A stretch of DNA of 48,200 nt, from NCBI GenBank assembly GCA_944358875.1, contig CALVRZ010000008.1:1-48200 (forward strand). The letters run 5' to 3'. Of the stretch, positions 16,003 through 24,262 are shown in pieces; positions within the stretch are counted from its first letter, which is position 1; the number at the start of each line of letters is the position of its first letter. A model generated the notes under the pieces. It was not told the DNA's origin. It did not search any database and saw only the letters and a list, made by a program, of their open reading frames with translations. The position numbers and the translations under genes are program-made. This DNA is from an uncultured Bacilli bacterium. GTDB taxonomy: Bacteria; Bacillota_I; Bacilli_A; RF39; UBA660.

Positions 16003-16989
16003 TTAAAATTTAAATAAACTAAATTTTTTACTCTGAGGTTCTTCTTCGTATGTTTCTACTTTTTTGACAAAACCTAGTTTACTAAGAAATGGTAATAAAA
16101 TACTTGAATTATCTTTTTTGTCATCTAGGGGTGGGATGCTATAATAGATCTTGGAACTTGACTCTCTTTCGAATTGATTGACATCATCTTCACTTAAAAG
16201 ACTTTTATTGAGAATTATCTTTTTACCATTTAATCTTTCAAAGATACGGCGATCAATTAAAATCATACGATTTAATTTGATAGTCGATGGTTCAATTAAG
16301 TAAAGAACATCGTTACAAACGTTTTCTTCGTTGCTTTCGTTTAAGTCGACTAAAATAACATCTTTATCTTGATATTGCATAATAGTATTACCTAGTTCAT
16401 TAGAACGAACAGAAATCATATCTTTATCTTTAAAGTACATGAAATCATTTCGGTCTACTTCGATAGCCAAGACATTATAGTGATTAGATAATTCTTTTTT
16501 TAACATATATATTAGGGTGGTTGCACCAGCATTAGTTGTTACATTTTTAATGCCTAAAACATATCTTTGTTTTTCGATGATGCGCTCATTTATCTGGGTT
16601 GTTATATTTTGAAGTTGATGGATATGAGCTACATCACGGTAAGTATTGGTATGATTATATAGATACATAAGTCCTTCATGGTTTCTAGTAAAGTTATATA
16701 TACCAACACTTATTAATTTTGACAAATATGAAGAGGAGCTTGTCTCAGGATTGTCATCTAGTAAAAGGATTACTTTATCCATATTCATGTTCATGGCTAG
16801 TTTTTGGATATTATTTACATTTTGATAGTCTTTGATAGCGGTAATGTCTAAAAACATCTTATTATAAAAGAAATTGGAGAAAGTTTTTATGAGTTCATCA
16901 ACTGTAAATTCTCCATCTAATCTTTTAATTACATCGATTTCGAGACTATCTAATAAACTTTTGTTTTTATTAGCTACAATTACATTCAT
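16003..16989 (-). CDS. tadZ: TadZ/CpaE-like protein with degenerate P-loop
   Basis: 328 aa. The first about 125 residues look like an atypical receiver-type domain (MNVIVANKNKSLLDSL...DKVILLLDDNPETS). A MinD/ParA-like domain follows from about 140 (YVLGIKNVTTNAGATTLIYMLKKELSNHYNVLAIEVDRNDF). In MinD/ParA ATPases the loop is KGGxGKT; here the aligned segment is NVTTNAGATT (149-158), with no Lys for the phosphates. ATP hydrolysis is therefore doubtful, as in several TadZ proteins. TadZ places the Tad pilus machine at its site in the cell. Position directly after the TadE-like gene and within a tad set supports this. It is the last gene of the Tad half, 26 bp before the T4SS promoter region. Confidence 0.7.
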   Translation of the reverse strand: MNVIVANKNKSLLDSLEIDVIKRLDGEFTVDELIKTFSNFFYNKMFLDITAIKDYQNVNNIQKLAMNMNMDKVILLLDDNPETSSSSYLSKLISVGIYNFTRNHEGLMYLYNHTNTYRDVAHIHQLQNITTQINERIIEKQRYVLGIKNVTTNAGATTLIYMLKKELSNHYNVLAIEVDRNDFMYFKDKDMISVRSNELGNTIMQYQDKDVILVDLNESNEENVCNDVLYLIEPSTIKLNRMILIDRRIFERLNGKKIILNKSLLSEDDVNQFERESSSKIYYSIPPLDDKKDNSSILLPFLSKLGFVKKVETYEEEPQSKKFSLFKF

Positions 16990-17002
16990 AAAATCTTTCT
17001 CC

Positions 17003-17449
17003 TTATTTATTCGCGGTGATTATTCTTGTTTCACCTTTGATTGGCACAGTAAAGTCTAAGTTAAAGAAGGGAAATTTTATTTGCATATATGTTTCTACAA
17101 TGTAATATGTTCCGCGGTTACCTTGACTTTGAGATGTTATACAATATCCTCGATTAGCACAATATGTTGCACCAGGAGATAATTGATTAGGGTTATTAAC
17201 ATAGTTGGTAAAGTCTCCTTCACTGGTATCCATAACCTCAACATAATATGCGGATTCGACTAAATAATCTTCAATTAATTCACGAGAACGATCATTATAG
17301 CCTTCATATTGTTCAATATAGTTAATTATTTCATTCTTGACACGAAAGGCCTTAGAATAACTTAAGGCTATAGCCATAAAGGATATATATAACGTTAAAA
17401 ATATTAATAATAGTTGGATCATGAATGCTCCACCAAAGGCATCTCTCAT
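17003..17449 (-). CDS. TadE-like pseudopilin/exported protein
   Basis: 148 aa, ATG 17449 after TAGGTGAT. One N-terminal helix (about 9-31, MIQLLLIFLTLYISFMAIALSYSKAF) with only a short basic head, then VKNEIINYIEQYEGYND and a strand-rich outside domain containing two Cys (TYCANRGYCIT). This is the general look of TadE/TadF pseudopilins: a short start, one helix and an ectodomain of about 110 residues. The glutamate usually found at position 5 of the mature protein is not obvious. Neighbours are the Flp-like gene 37 bp upstream and TadZ 14 bp downstream. Confidence 0.65.
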   Translation of the reverse strand: MRDAFGGAFMIQLLLIFLTLYISFMAIALSYSKAFRVKNEIINYIEQYEGYNDRSRELIEDYLVESAYYVEVMDTSEGDFTNYVNNPNQLSPGATYCANRGYCITSQSQGNRGTYYIVETYMQIKFPFFNLDFTVPIKGETRIITANK

Positions 17450-17485
17450 TTTTTAATCACCTACTTTTTTTCTTTTATTATTTTA

Positions 17486-17662
17486 TTAATTTAATCCACC
17501 GATATCAACACGGTCGCCTCCCGTTGATTCTGCAGCGGCACCAAATGAACTTTGAATCCATTCTGTGATAGGATCCCACATTAGGGCTAGGATACCACCA
17601 ATAACGGCAACGGCTACAATTGTAATCATAGTCATTGAAACTTCTCCTGTTGCTTCTTTCAC
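17486..17662 (-). CDS. Flp-like small pilin, 58 aa, GTG start
   Basis: The start is a GTG at 17662, eight bases after the strong site AAAGGAGGT; no ATG precedes the hydrophobic core. The product begins MKEATGEVSMTMITIVAVAV, continues IGGILALMWDPITEWIQ and ends with a Ser/Gly-rich tail. The size, a short charged head, a Gly just before a single long hydrophobic helix, and the place between tadC and the TadE-like gene all fit an Flp pilin. After Gly6 the segment E-V-S-M-T replaces the usual A-T-A-I-E-Y, so the Glu at +5 is missing. Because the start is GTG and the gene is short it would be easily overlooked. No prepilin peptidase gene is in the window. Confidence 0.75.
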   Translation of the reverse strand: MKEATGEVSMTMITIVAVAVIGGILALMWDPITEWIQSSFGAAAESTGGDRVDIGGLN

Positions 17663-17727
17663 TTGTATCTACCTCCTTTCCAAATAATTATCCTTATTTA
17701 TTCTTTCATTTATATTTCAAATATTTA

Positions 17728-18522
17728 TTACATGGAGTTACCCAACATCATAAATATTGAAATCAATAATAGTATTAACGAACCTCCGCCAGTACATACT
17801 AGCATCATCATCGTTTTATTTTCCATTTTGCGTAGACGTGCTTGATATTTTTGTTCTCTGGCTTTAGCTTGTAAAGATGATACGGTCTTGGAGAAAGATA
17901 GTAATTGTTGGTGTTTTTTCTCTTGTTCTCCTAAACCTAAACGATATAGTAAACGCATCATACGCATGGAATCACGAACGGGATATTCTTGAGCAAATTC
18001 CATATAAGGATTAATGCTTGAATCTCCAGCTTCAATTTTAGCAATTAATTCTTTTAGACCAGGTTTGAATACTTCTGGCGCATCTTCAATAGATTTGGCT
18101 AAAGCAACTGGTACAGTATAGTGATGAACAAGGACTTCTAATCCTTTTAAGTAATATGGCAATAAGGCATCAATTTCATTCAAATGTCTCTTATAATATG
18201 TTTTTAAGTCATTGTATGGTGCTTTGAAGACAATAAAGCCAACGATGACAGCAGCCATAATATTTAAGAAGCTTAAGTCGGTGATAAAGATAAAGATCAA
18301 GAGGGCCATAACAATTAAACCATTACGGACTCTTTTCATGAAGACAGCTTCGGGATCAACGACGCGATCACCATATTTAGCTCTTAAGAGAAATTCATAG
18401 TCTTTTTCTTTTAGCAAGTCAAAATAATGACCATTTTCACCAACAAATTTACTAGTATTTATTTTATTGGTATATATTAATAAGAAGATAATAATAGCTC
18501 CAATTATAAATATTTCAATCAT
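17728..18522 (-). CDS. tadC: TadC-like platform protein (T2SS F domain)
   Basis: 264 aa. Hydrophobic segments at about 2-18, 68-100 and 236-262 enclose a cytosolic helical region: LNEIDALLPYYLKGLEVLVHHYTVPVALAKSIEDAPEVFKPGLKELIAKIEAGDS. That is the repeat of the GspF/TadB/TadC family. TadB and TadC form the inner-membrane platform that transmits the work of the TadA ATPase to the growing pilus. Its ATG overlaps the TAA of tadB by one base (TAATG). The C-terminal ARLRKMENKTMMMLVCTGGGSLILLL is typical of TadC. Confidence 0.8.
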   Translation of the reverse strand: MIEIFIIGAIIIFLLIYTNKINTSKFVGENGHYFDLLKEKDYEFLLRAKYGDRVVDPEAVFMKRVRNGLIVMALLIFIFITDLSFLNIMAAVIVGFIVFKAPYNDLKTYYKRHLNEIDALLPYYLKGLEVLVHHYTVPVALAKSIEDAPEVFKPGLKELIAKIEAGDSSINPYMEFAQEYPVRDSMRMMRLLYRLGLGEQEKKHQQLLSFSKTVSSLQAKAREQKYQARLRKMENKTMMMLVCTGGGSLILLLISIFMMLGNSM

Positions 18523-19424
18523 TATTCAACACCTACATTCTCATTATAATATTTTTCACCACTTAGGAGGAAAAGACTATTTATTAAAACTACGGCATGC
18601 ATGATTATTTGAACGAAGATATTATCTAACATAGCGATATATGTCTCTGATCCAATCAATAACTGAATTAACATTATCAAACCATAAAGAACGATACCAT
18701 ATGTTAGGAATTGCTTATGGAAGGCAGCACGGTCAGAGCGGTCACGATATACTCCTTCAACAAGCATATCGATATCACTTAGCATGTTTTCAAATGTTTC
18801 TTCGGTATCTTTAGCACCTTCTTTGGTTACTTGTAAAAATAATTGATGCATATTTTTTACCATATAATATGGATATTTGGTGTCCATATATTTGATTGAA
18901 TCATAGACATCTCCTTTTTCATAAGATAAAGCAACCATTGTTTTAACATCTGATAAGACAGGCTCTTCTAAAACGCCCGATTCTACGACTCCCTCGAGTG
19001 ATTTGATAAAGGCATTAGTGGTTGCAAATTCCATAATTGTATTAGTACAGTAGACTTGTATTTGTTCAAAGATAAATTCACTATATTGCCTTTTACATCT
19101 TAGATAAGTTATATATGGAATTACTGATACAGCAATAATCATATAGACTATTACAACAAAGATATTGTAAAAGTACATATATCCGACAACGGCAGCTCCT
19201 CCGGCGAAGATGGCTACTTGAACGGCATATTGTCGTGGAGTATATTCAAGGCCTAGTTCTTTAACTTTTTTACGCATTTCTTTATATGAATATGGTGCGT
19301 ATTTTTCATAGGCTTTGCCAGCTTGTTCATTAATAAATTTATAAACGCCGGTTCCTTTACTACTGCGATATAAGATAATAAAGACAATAATAATACCTAT
19401 AACTATTATTTCCAAGTTTGTCAC
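18522..19424 (-). CDS. tadB: TadB-like platform protein (T2SS F domain)
   Basis: 300 aa. Membrane segments at about 3-19, 68-105 and a C-terminal pair (about 236-290). The central cytosolic part, FEQIQVYCTNTIMEFATTNAFIKSLEGVVESGVLEEPVLSDV with a later YMVKNMHQLFLQVTKEGAKDTEETFENML, follows the TadB pattern. The basic YKEMRKKVKELGLEYTPRQ before the second helix is also usual. It is coupled to tadC by a one-base stop/start overlap and begins 8 bp after cpaF, so ATPase and platform are co-translated. Confidence 0.8.
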   Translation of the reverse strand: MTNLEIIVIGIIIVFIILYRSSKGTGVYKFINEQAGKAYEKYAPYSYKEMRKKVKELGLEYTPRQYAVQVAIFAGGAAVVGYMYFYNIFVVIVYMIIAVSVIPYITYLRCKRQYSEFIFEQIQVYCTNTIMEFATTNAFIKSLEGVVESGVLEEPVLSDVKTMVALSYEKGDVYDSIKYMDTKYPYYMVKNMHQLFLQVTKEGAKDTEETFENMLSDIDMLVEGVYRDRSDRAAFHKQFLTYGIVLYGLIMLIQLLIGSETYIAMLDNIFVQIIMHAVVLINSLFLLSGEKYYNENVGVE

Positions 19425-19432
19425 CTACTTTC

Positions 19433-20698
19433 TTAAACGGCATTGCTTGTGTTAGGCATGGTGTTAGGGGTAACAACAGTATTTCCTGCATATGGTGTTT
19501 GAGTCATTGTTGGGGTTGGAGGCTGTTGATAGCTATTTATTGCTGGACTTGGACTAGTTGTTACATTAGATGTTGGTGATTGTGTCTGAACAGTAGTTGG
19601 TCCATTCATTGAATTAATATCATTACTAGTTGGTTCATGAAATTCTTCTTTAACTAGAATATCTGGTGGCATAATAACGCCTTGACTTTCTAAATACCCT
19701 AATAAATATTTAGATGGATTATGAATTGTTACATGGCCATCAGGGGTCTTTTTATATAGAATTCTTGATTCTGGTTTGTTATCATCGGTTACATAGAATT
19801 CTGTTACTTCGGCCACTTCACGATGGAAACGTTGATACTTAGTACTATAGTAACCTTTAATATGAACACCTAATTGAACGTAACGGTGAATACTTCTTAG
19901 GAATTGTTCCAAGTCGATATTTGATTCTAGCAAACTGTATAAACGGTTAGGAATAGAAGCTGCTTTATCGGCGTGGATAGTTGATAAGATGTTGTGTCCT
20001 GATGATATCGAGTTTCTTACGGCCATAACGGCTTCAGCACTACGAACTTCGGAAAGGAGAATCCAACGTGGGTTCTGACGCATACATGTTACTAGTACAT
20101 CAGAGTATGAAGCAATGTTGTTCGTCTTCATTGCGACGATATCACGATGAGGGAAGATACGATCTAAGTGTAATTCAAGGGTATCTTCAATTGTAATTAT
20201 TTTTTCATCCTCTTTAGTGTGCGCTGCTAAATATTTGACAAACTCAGTTTTACCAGAACCAGTTTCACCACTTACTAAGATATTACAATGTCCGGTTACA
20301 CATTGTAATAAGAAATCATGAATATCTAATCTAATGTAGTCTTCCGCAATTATTTTTTCTTTTTGTAATCTTATTTTGGCTGGTGTTTTACGAATTAGAA
20401 CAGCAATACCATTACGAGCAATGGAATCATGAACAAAGTTCATACGTAATTCCGCACTTTCGGCATCGAGGAAGGGATTAGCCATATTAAATGTTTTACC
20501 CATGGAATTGGCACATTGGAAGGCTATCTTTTCCATTAATGCATTATCGATAGCGGGATTTTCAACACGATAGACACCTTTATCAAGTGTCTTTAGCCAA
20601 ACTTGTCCACCATTACTGTAAGATACGTCGGTAATATTATCATCTTGCAGATATGGCAACAGTGGGCCAAAGTCAACTTGTTTAAAAGTTTCATCCAT
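19433..20698 (-). CDS. cpaF: CpaF/TadA secretion ATPase (VirB11 superfamily)
   Basis: 421 aa from ATG 20698 (site AAGGGGTG six bases upstream); a GTG nine bases earlier lies inside that site. The sensor domain (1-120) precedes Walker A GETGSGKT (144-151). The Asp box is ITIEDTLELHL (168-178), Walker B WILLSEVRSAEA (212-223) and the His box SGHNILSTIHA (233-243). Arg residues RTPAKIRLQ-like around 103-112 fit the N-terminal arginine finger region. TadA/CpaF hexamers drive Flp pilus assembly and are close relatives of VirB11, the third ATPase of Gram-negative type IV systems. That matters here because VirB4 and VirD4 are in the same cluster. The last about 65 residues are a Pro/Thr/Ser/Asn-rich unstructured tail that ordinary CpaF lacks. 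Confidence 0.93.
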   Translation of the reverse strand: MDETFKQVDFGPLLPYLQDDNITDVSYSNGGQVWLKTLDKGVYRVENPAIDNALMEKIAFQCANSMGKTFNMANPFLDAESAELRMNFVHDSIARNGIAVLIRKTPAKIRLQKEKIIAEDYIRLDIHDFLLQCVTGHCNILVSGETGSGKTEFVKYLAAHTKEDEKIITIEDTLELHLDRIFPHRDIVAMKTNNIASYSDVLVTCMRQNPRWILLSEVRSAEAVMAVRNSISSGHNILSTIHADKAASIPNRLYSLLESNIDLEQFLRSIHRYVQLGVHIKGYYSTKYQRFHREVAEVTEFYVTDDNKPESRILYKKTPDGHVTIHNPSKYLLGYLESQGVIMPPDILVKEEFHEPTSNDINSMNGPTTVQTQSPTSNVTTSPSPAINSYQQPPTPTMTQTPYAGNTVVTPNTMPNTSNAV

Positions 20699-20712
20699 TC
20701 TAATCACCCCTT

Positions 20713-21597
20713 TTATTGATTGTTTTGGTTGGTTGTATTATCGTCTGTATTTTCATTGTCATCACTATTTGTACTAGTACTGTTGTTATCAGTGTTATTA
20801 ATATCATCTAGACTTGGTAATTGACTAACATCGACAGTTTGTGTATGATCTTCGATGAATTCTTGGATGTCTTCACTTGTTACGTGAACACTATCTTCAT
20901 CAGTTAAAGTTTCAGTATTTGGTACTAGAATTAGTTCAACATCATAATCAGTTAAATATAGAGCTTTTCTTAATAATAAGTGAGTTTCTTCAGGAACGGC
21001 AAATAACATATAAGCTGGTGTTCTTGCCTCTGATGAGTTTTCAAATACATGTTGTCCTTCTGAATCTTTAACATCTAATATTTCGATGTTTTCGATGAAT
21101 TTACCAAACATTACCTCGCCATCTTCATTTAGTGATTTATAGTAAATATTAATGTAGTTACCTGGATACATTGAATTAGCATAAGTTATAGCCATGTTTA
21201 CAGCATAGTTAATAACGGTATATCCTTCTGGTACATCTTGGAATGCGGCATCTGGTAAGTATTGAGAATCTGTTAATAATTCTTTGTAGAAAATACTACC
21301 ATTAGCGATTACAGTATTGTAATTAGAATATTTTCCAACAATGTTATCAACGGTTGTATAATAATCACCAATTAAGAATGATGTTGGTACTTCCATATAT
21401 GATACCATATCCTGAGTAATTAATGTTCTTGGTTGAATGGTTTGGTTAGCATATGGAATAGATGTTAGTTGAACCTTTTGATTGATTCTGTAGTTATAAC
21501 CAAAATATAATACAAAGATACAGATGATAACACCTAAAATGGTAACTGTATTTTTGTTCCCCATGAATTTTTTAATTGAAGCTGACAAATTATTCAT
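20713..21597 (-). CDS. cpaB: CpaB/RcpC-like SAF-domain protein
   Basis: 294 aa. A cytosolic head, a membrane helix (about 18-37) and an outside part starting with LTSIPYANQTIQPRTLITQDMVSYMEVP, the SAF-domain signature found in CpaB/RcpC (also flagellar FlgA-type domains). A second strand-rich region follows (VINYAVNMAITYANSMYPGNYINIYY). The end (about 255-294) is a low-complexity Asn/Asp/Thr tail. In Tad systems CpaB lines the outer passage or binds peptidoglycan; in a cell with no outer membrane its part is probably to hold the pilus in the wall. It sits 14 bp before cpaF, the usual cpaB-cpaF order. Confidence 0.75.
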   Translation of the reverse strand: MNNLSASIKKFMGNKNTVTILGVIICIFVLYFGYNYRINQKVQLTSIPYANQTIQPRTLITQDMVSYMEVPTSFLIGDYYTTVDNIVGKYSNYNTVIANGSIFYKELLTDSQYLPDAAFQDVPEGYTVINYAVNMAITYANSMYPGNYINIYYKSLNEDGEVMFGKFIENIEILDVKDSEGQHVFENSSEARTPAYMLFAVPEETHLLLRKALYLTDYDVELILVPNTETLTDEDSVHVTSEDIQEFIEDHTQTVDVSQLPSLDDINNTDNNSTSTNSDDNENTDDNTTNQNNQ

Positions 21598-21614
21598 TTT
21601 TTTCCTCCTTTTTA

Positions 21615-22625
21615 TTATTCATATTGTTCATATGTAAATACGACATCATACGTTATACCTACCATGCAAGTGTTTCTAATTGTAGCACCATTTACGGCTA
21701 TGTTTTCCGGTAGGACATTATCTCCACAGTCATATGAGCTAGGTGACCATACGATTACATTTTCGACACTTCCATCAACATTGCTATTGCATGTGTAAAC
21801 GTCATTACTATCAATATTTGTATCATTATTGTTGTAATAATATTCAAAGTTTGAAGTTCCAACAGTAATTGATTCGGCTTGATATCTTATTAAGGCATCT
21901 TTTTTTTGATATGATGCACTATTTTCCCAATCATAATCATATGTATCTCGCTTAACTAAATTATAGTGGTCTACCTCAGCTTGGGTTGTCATTGTTTTTA
22001 CATTTTCAACACGTTCGAATTCTACGTTTCTTATGTCAGAACGGAGACATTCATTTAAGCTATCAGGAATAAATTCTTTAATTCTATCGACAACAGGCCC
22101 TCTAAACTGATGGCGAGTTGCACTTGCATATGGGATCGAATAAAATTTTACTTTCATTTCTTTTGGCACCCATTCTTTAGCATCAGGATCATCAGTTCCT
22201 AAGCTGTTTGAATCTTCAGTTGGTGAATATGCTAATATTGCATCTATTTTATTAGCTATATCAAAACTAGTTGTGTCTCCATATACGGTGTATTCACCAG
22301 TACTTGTTACGATAACCACACTTACTTTAGGTGGTCTTTCAACAATATCTTCAAAAATAACATCATAATTTGAAACACCTGCGGCAGTTGATTCTGCTAA
22401 GCGACGATTAAAATTTTCAACGAACTTTTCTTGTGACATTTTTAGTTCACCAGTGTCACGGTAGTATGCTATGTCAATGGATTCAACCATAGCGGCTTCG
22501 GTTACTTCTTTTAAATTGTAATAATCTTGTTCATTATTAACAGTTAAGGCCCCAAAGAGAAATAATAAAGTTAGACCAATTAGGCCAAAGGCAATTATGC
22601 CTGCGCTTACAAATGCATATTTCAT
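21615..22625 (-). CDS. Single-helix exported protein of the cluster, family uncertain
   Basis: 336 aa. A two-residue head and one hydrophobic helix (about 4-29, FVSAGIIAFGLIGLTLLFLFGAL) are followed by VNNEQDYYNLKEVTEAAMVESID. This start resembles TadE/TadG-type pseudopilins: a helix, then a polar helix running outward. The remainder is strand-rich and has Cys pairs (NECLRSD, VYTCNSN, SYDCGDN, NTCMVGI), probably disulfides. It may be a DUF5411-type protein, but I cannot verify that name from sequence. It overlaps the previous gene by one base (TAATG) and precedes cpaB by 17 bp, so it belongs to the same transcript. Confidence 0.6.
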   Translation of the reverse strand: MKYAFVSAGIIAFGLIGLTLLFLFGALTVNNEQDYYNLKEVTEAAMVESIDIAYYRDTGELKMSQEKFVENFNRRLAESTAAGVSNYDVIFEDIVERPPKVSVVIVTSTGEYTVYGDTTSFDIANKIDAILAYSPTEDSNSLGTDDPDAKEWVPKEMKVKFYSIPYASATRHQFRGPVVDRIKEFIPDSLNECLRSDIRNVEFERVENVKTMTTQAEVDHYNLVKRDTYDYDWENSASYQKKDALIRYQAESITVGTSNFEYYYNNNDTNIDSNDVYTCNSNVDGSVENVIVWSPSSYDCGDNVLPENIAVNGATIRNTCMVGITYDVVFTYEQYE

Positions 22626-24262
22626 TATCTAGTTAACACCTGCCAATCATCGGTTTTGACTTCACCCAATTTTGCTGGTTCATCATTTCTTTTAATATAA
22701 TTACGATATGTTTCAATAAATGTGCTATAACCATTAGCTCGAAGAGAGTCATTTAGATATGAAACGCTATTATTATATTCTTGGATAGTACTTATAAAAG
22801 TTCTACTTAAATCGGTATAATATTCAGCAGTTGTTTGACTCATCTTACCATTTAAGTAATCTTGTGTTAATCTTTGCCAATTACGTTGATATTGATTATT
22901 GCGATTTAATAATCCGTTGGCAGAAGATGAACCATCACCAGTATCACCATTTATATATAACCATTTAACAAAGTTAACAGGAATATAATTGTTAGTTGGG
23001 AATGGATCTAGGGTATAGACACCACCATTTCTAGTAGATAGAGCAATTGGACGGTAATAGAAGACAAAACCATCATAACCTTTTAAGTCATCTGTTTCAT
23101 TATAGTATCTTTGTGCTACTTGGACATTTATGGTGTCATTAGTAGACCAAGTATTTGAATTAAAGCTACTTAGTAAACCTAGATTGTTTATTTTAATGGT
23201 AACAGGGAATACTCCTGTATGCATATCAAGTGGTGTAAATATTTCTTGACCTGCACTTAAGTAATTACTATTTGAATCATTATTATTATTTGATGAATAG
23301 ATAACATTGCCAGTTGTACGTTCTATATAAGCATTATCAAGATTAAATTGGCAACTCATATATGCTTTTTTACCGGCATTCCAGCCTTTATCTCTTGGCC
23401 AGGTTCCACCTTCATAATGAGTCTCATCACCATCAGTCTCTTGGAATGATAGATCAGTACAACTATCCCATGAACTATAGCGTTCTTGAATGTTTTGAAG
23501 ATTATAACTACTATTGGTTTTATTTGAATCAGCAAAAGAAATTTTCAAGCCATTTTTTACTCTATTTTGGATTGTCTCATTAATTTGATTAATATATTTT
23601 TGCATATCTACTTGAGCAATTTGATTTGCTGTATACGATCCTGTATCACCATATCCAATAGAACCTAATTTTGGAGTGTATCCTCCTTCATTTATGGTAT
23701 TTAATCCATAGAATGTTTTAGATGTAGCACTATAGTTAGGAATTACTGTATAATTATGATACCATACAGCTCGGGTTGGAGCTTTTTTACATGAGCCACA
23801 TTCATGACATGATCTGTTTTCGCCCGAACCACTACAGCAAGTTCTTGATTGATAGTATCCATATTTAAAAGTTGGGACCCTAGTAATTCTGATACTATAA
23901 GATATCTCTGATTCATAATATACTTCTAAAGGAAAACTTCTTCCTGCGGTTACGACAAAACCTGGCATAATATAAGTTAATTTCCCTTTTTGAGTAACAC
24001 TTGCTGTATAATTTACGGTACCAGTAGTTGATGAACCTGGACAGCCATCTCTATCTTCTGACTCATCTCTTTCAACGGTGATTCTACCATTTACATTAAT
24101 TGTCTGACTTATGTCTTGAGTCTTAGTAATGGTACTATCACTACTACTGCTATTTACAGCATTAGAGTCAACATTATTGAATGTTTCGGCATATACTTTG
24201 ATAGGACTAATGATATTGATAATCATCAACATTAATATTATTTTACTAACCAGTTTCATCAT
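22625..24262 (-). CDS. Large secreted Cys-rich protein of the cluster, unknown
   Basis: 545 aa (or one fewer: two ATGs stand in tandem). A signal peptide covers about 1-26 (KLVSKIILMLMIINIISPIKVYAE, cleavage after YA-E). The mature protein is Ser/Thr/Asn-rich with regular strands. At about residues 147-166 it carries a compact Cys cluster, CCSGSGENRSCHECGSCKK, seven cysteines in order C-C...C-x2-C-x2-C that could bind zinc or form disulfides. No C-terminal membrane helix or sorting signal is seen. The gene overlaps the preceding one by four bases (ATGA). Secreted and co-expressed with the Tad genes, it could be a surface or tip component; no known family is evident. Confidence 0.65.
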   Translation of the reverse strand: MMKLVSKIILMLMIINIISPIKVYAETFNNVDSNAVNSSSSDSTITKTQDISQTINVNGRITVERDESEDRDGCPGSSTTGTVNYTASVTQKGKLTYIMPGFVVTAGRSFPLEVYYESEISYSIRITRVPTFKYGYYQSRTCCSGSGENRSCHECGSCKKAPTRAVWYHNYTVIPNYSATSKTFYGLNTINEGGYTPKLGSIGYGDTGSYTANQIAQVDMQKYINQINETIQNRVKNGLKISFADSNKTNSSYNLQNIQERYSSWDSCTDLSFQETDGDETHYEGGTWPRDKGWNAGKKAYMSCQFNLDNAYIERTTGNVIYSSNNNNDSNSNYLSAGQEIFTPLDMHTGVFPVTIKINNLGLLSSFNSNTWSTNDTINVQVAQRYYNETDDLKGYDGFVFYYRPIALSTRNGGVYTLDPFPTNNYIPVNFVKWLYINGDTGDGSSSANGLLNRNNQYQRNWQRLTQDYLNGKMSQTTAEYYTDLSRTFISTIQEYNNSVSYLNDSLRANGYSTFIETYRNYIKRNDEPAKLGEVKTDDWQVLTR

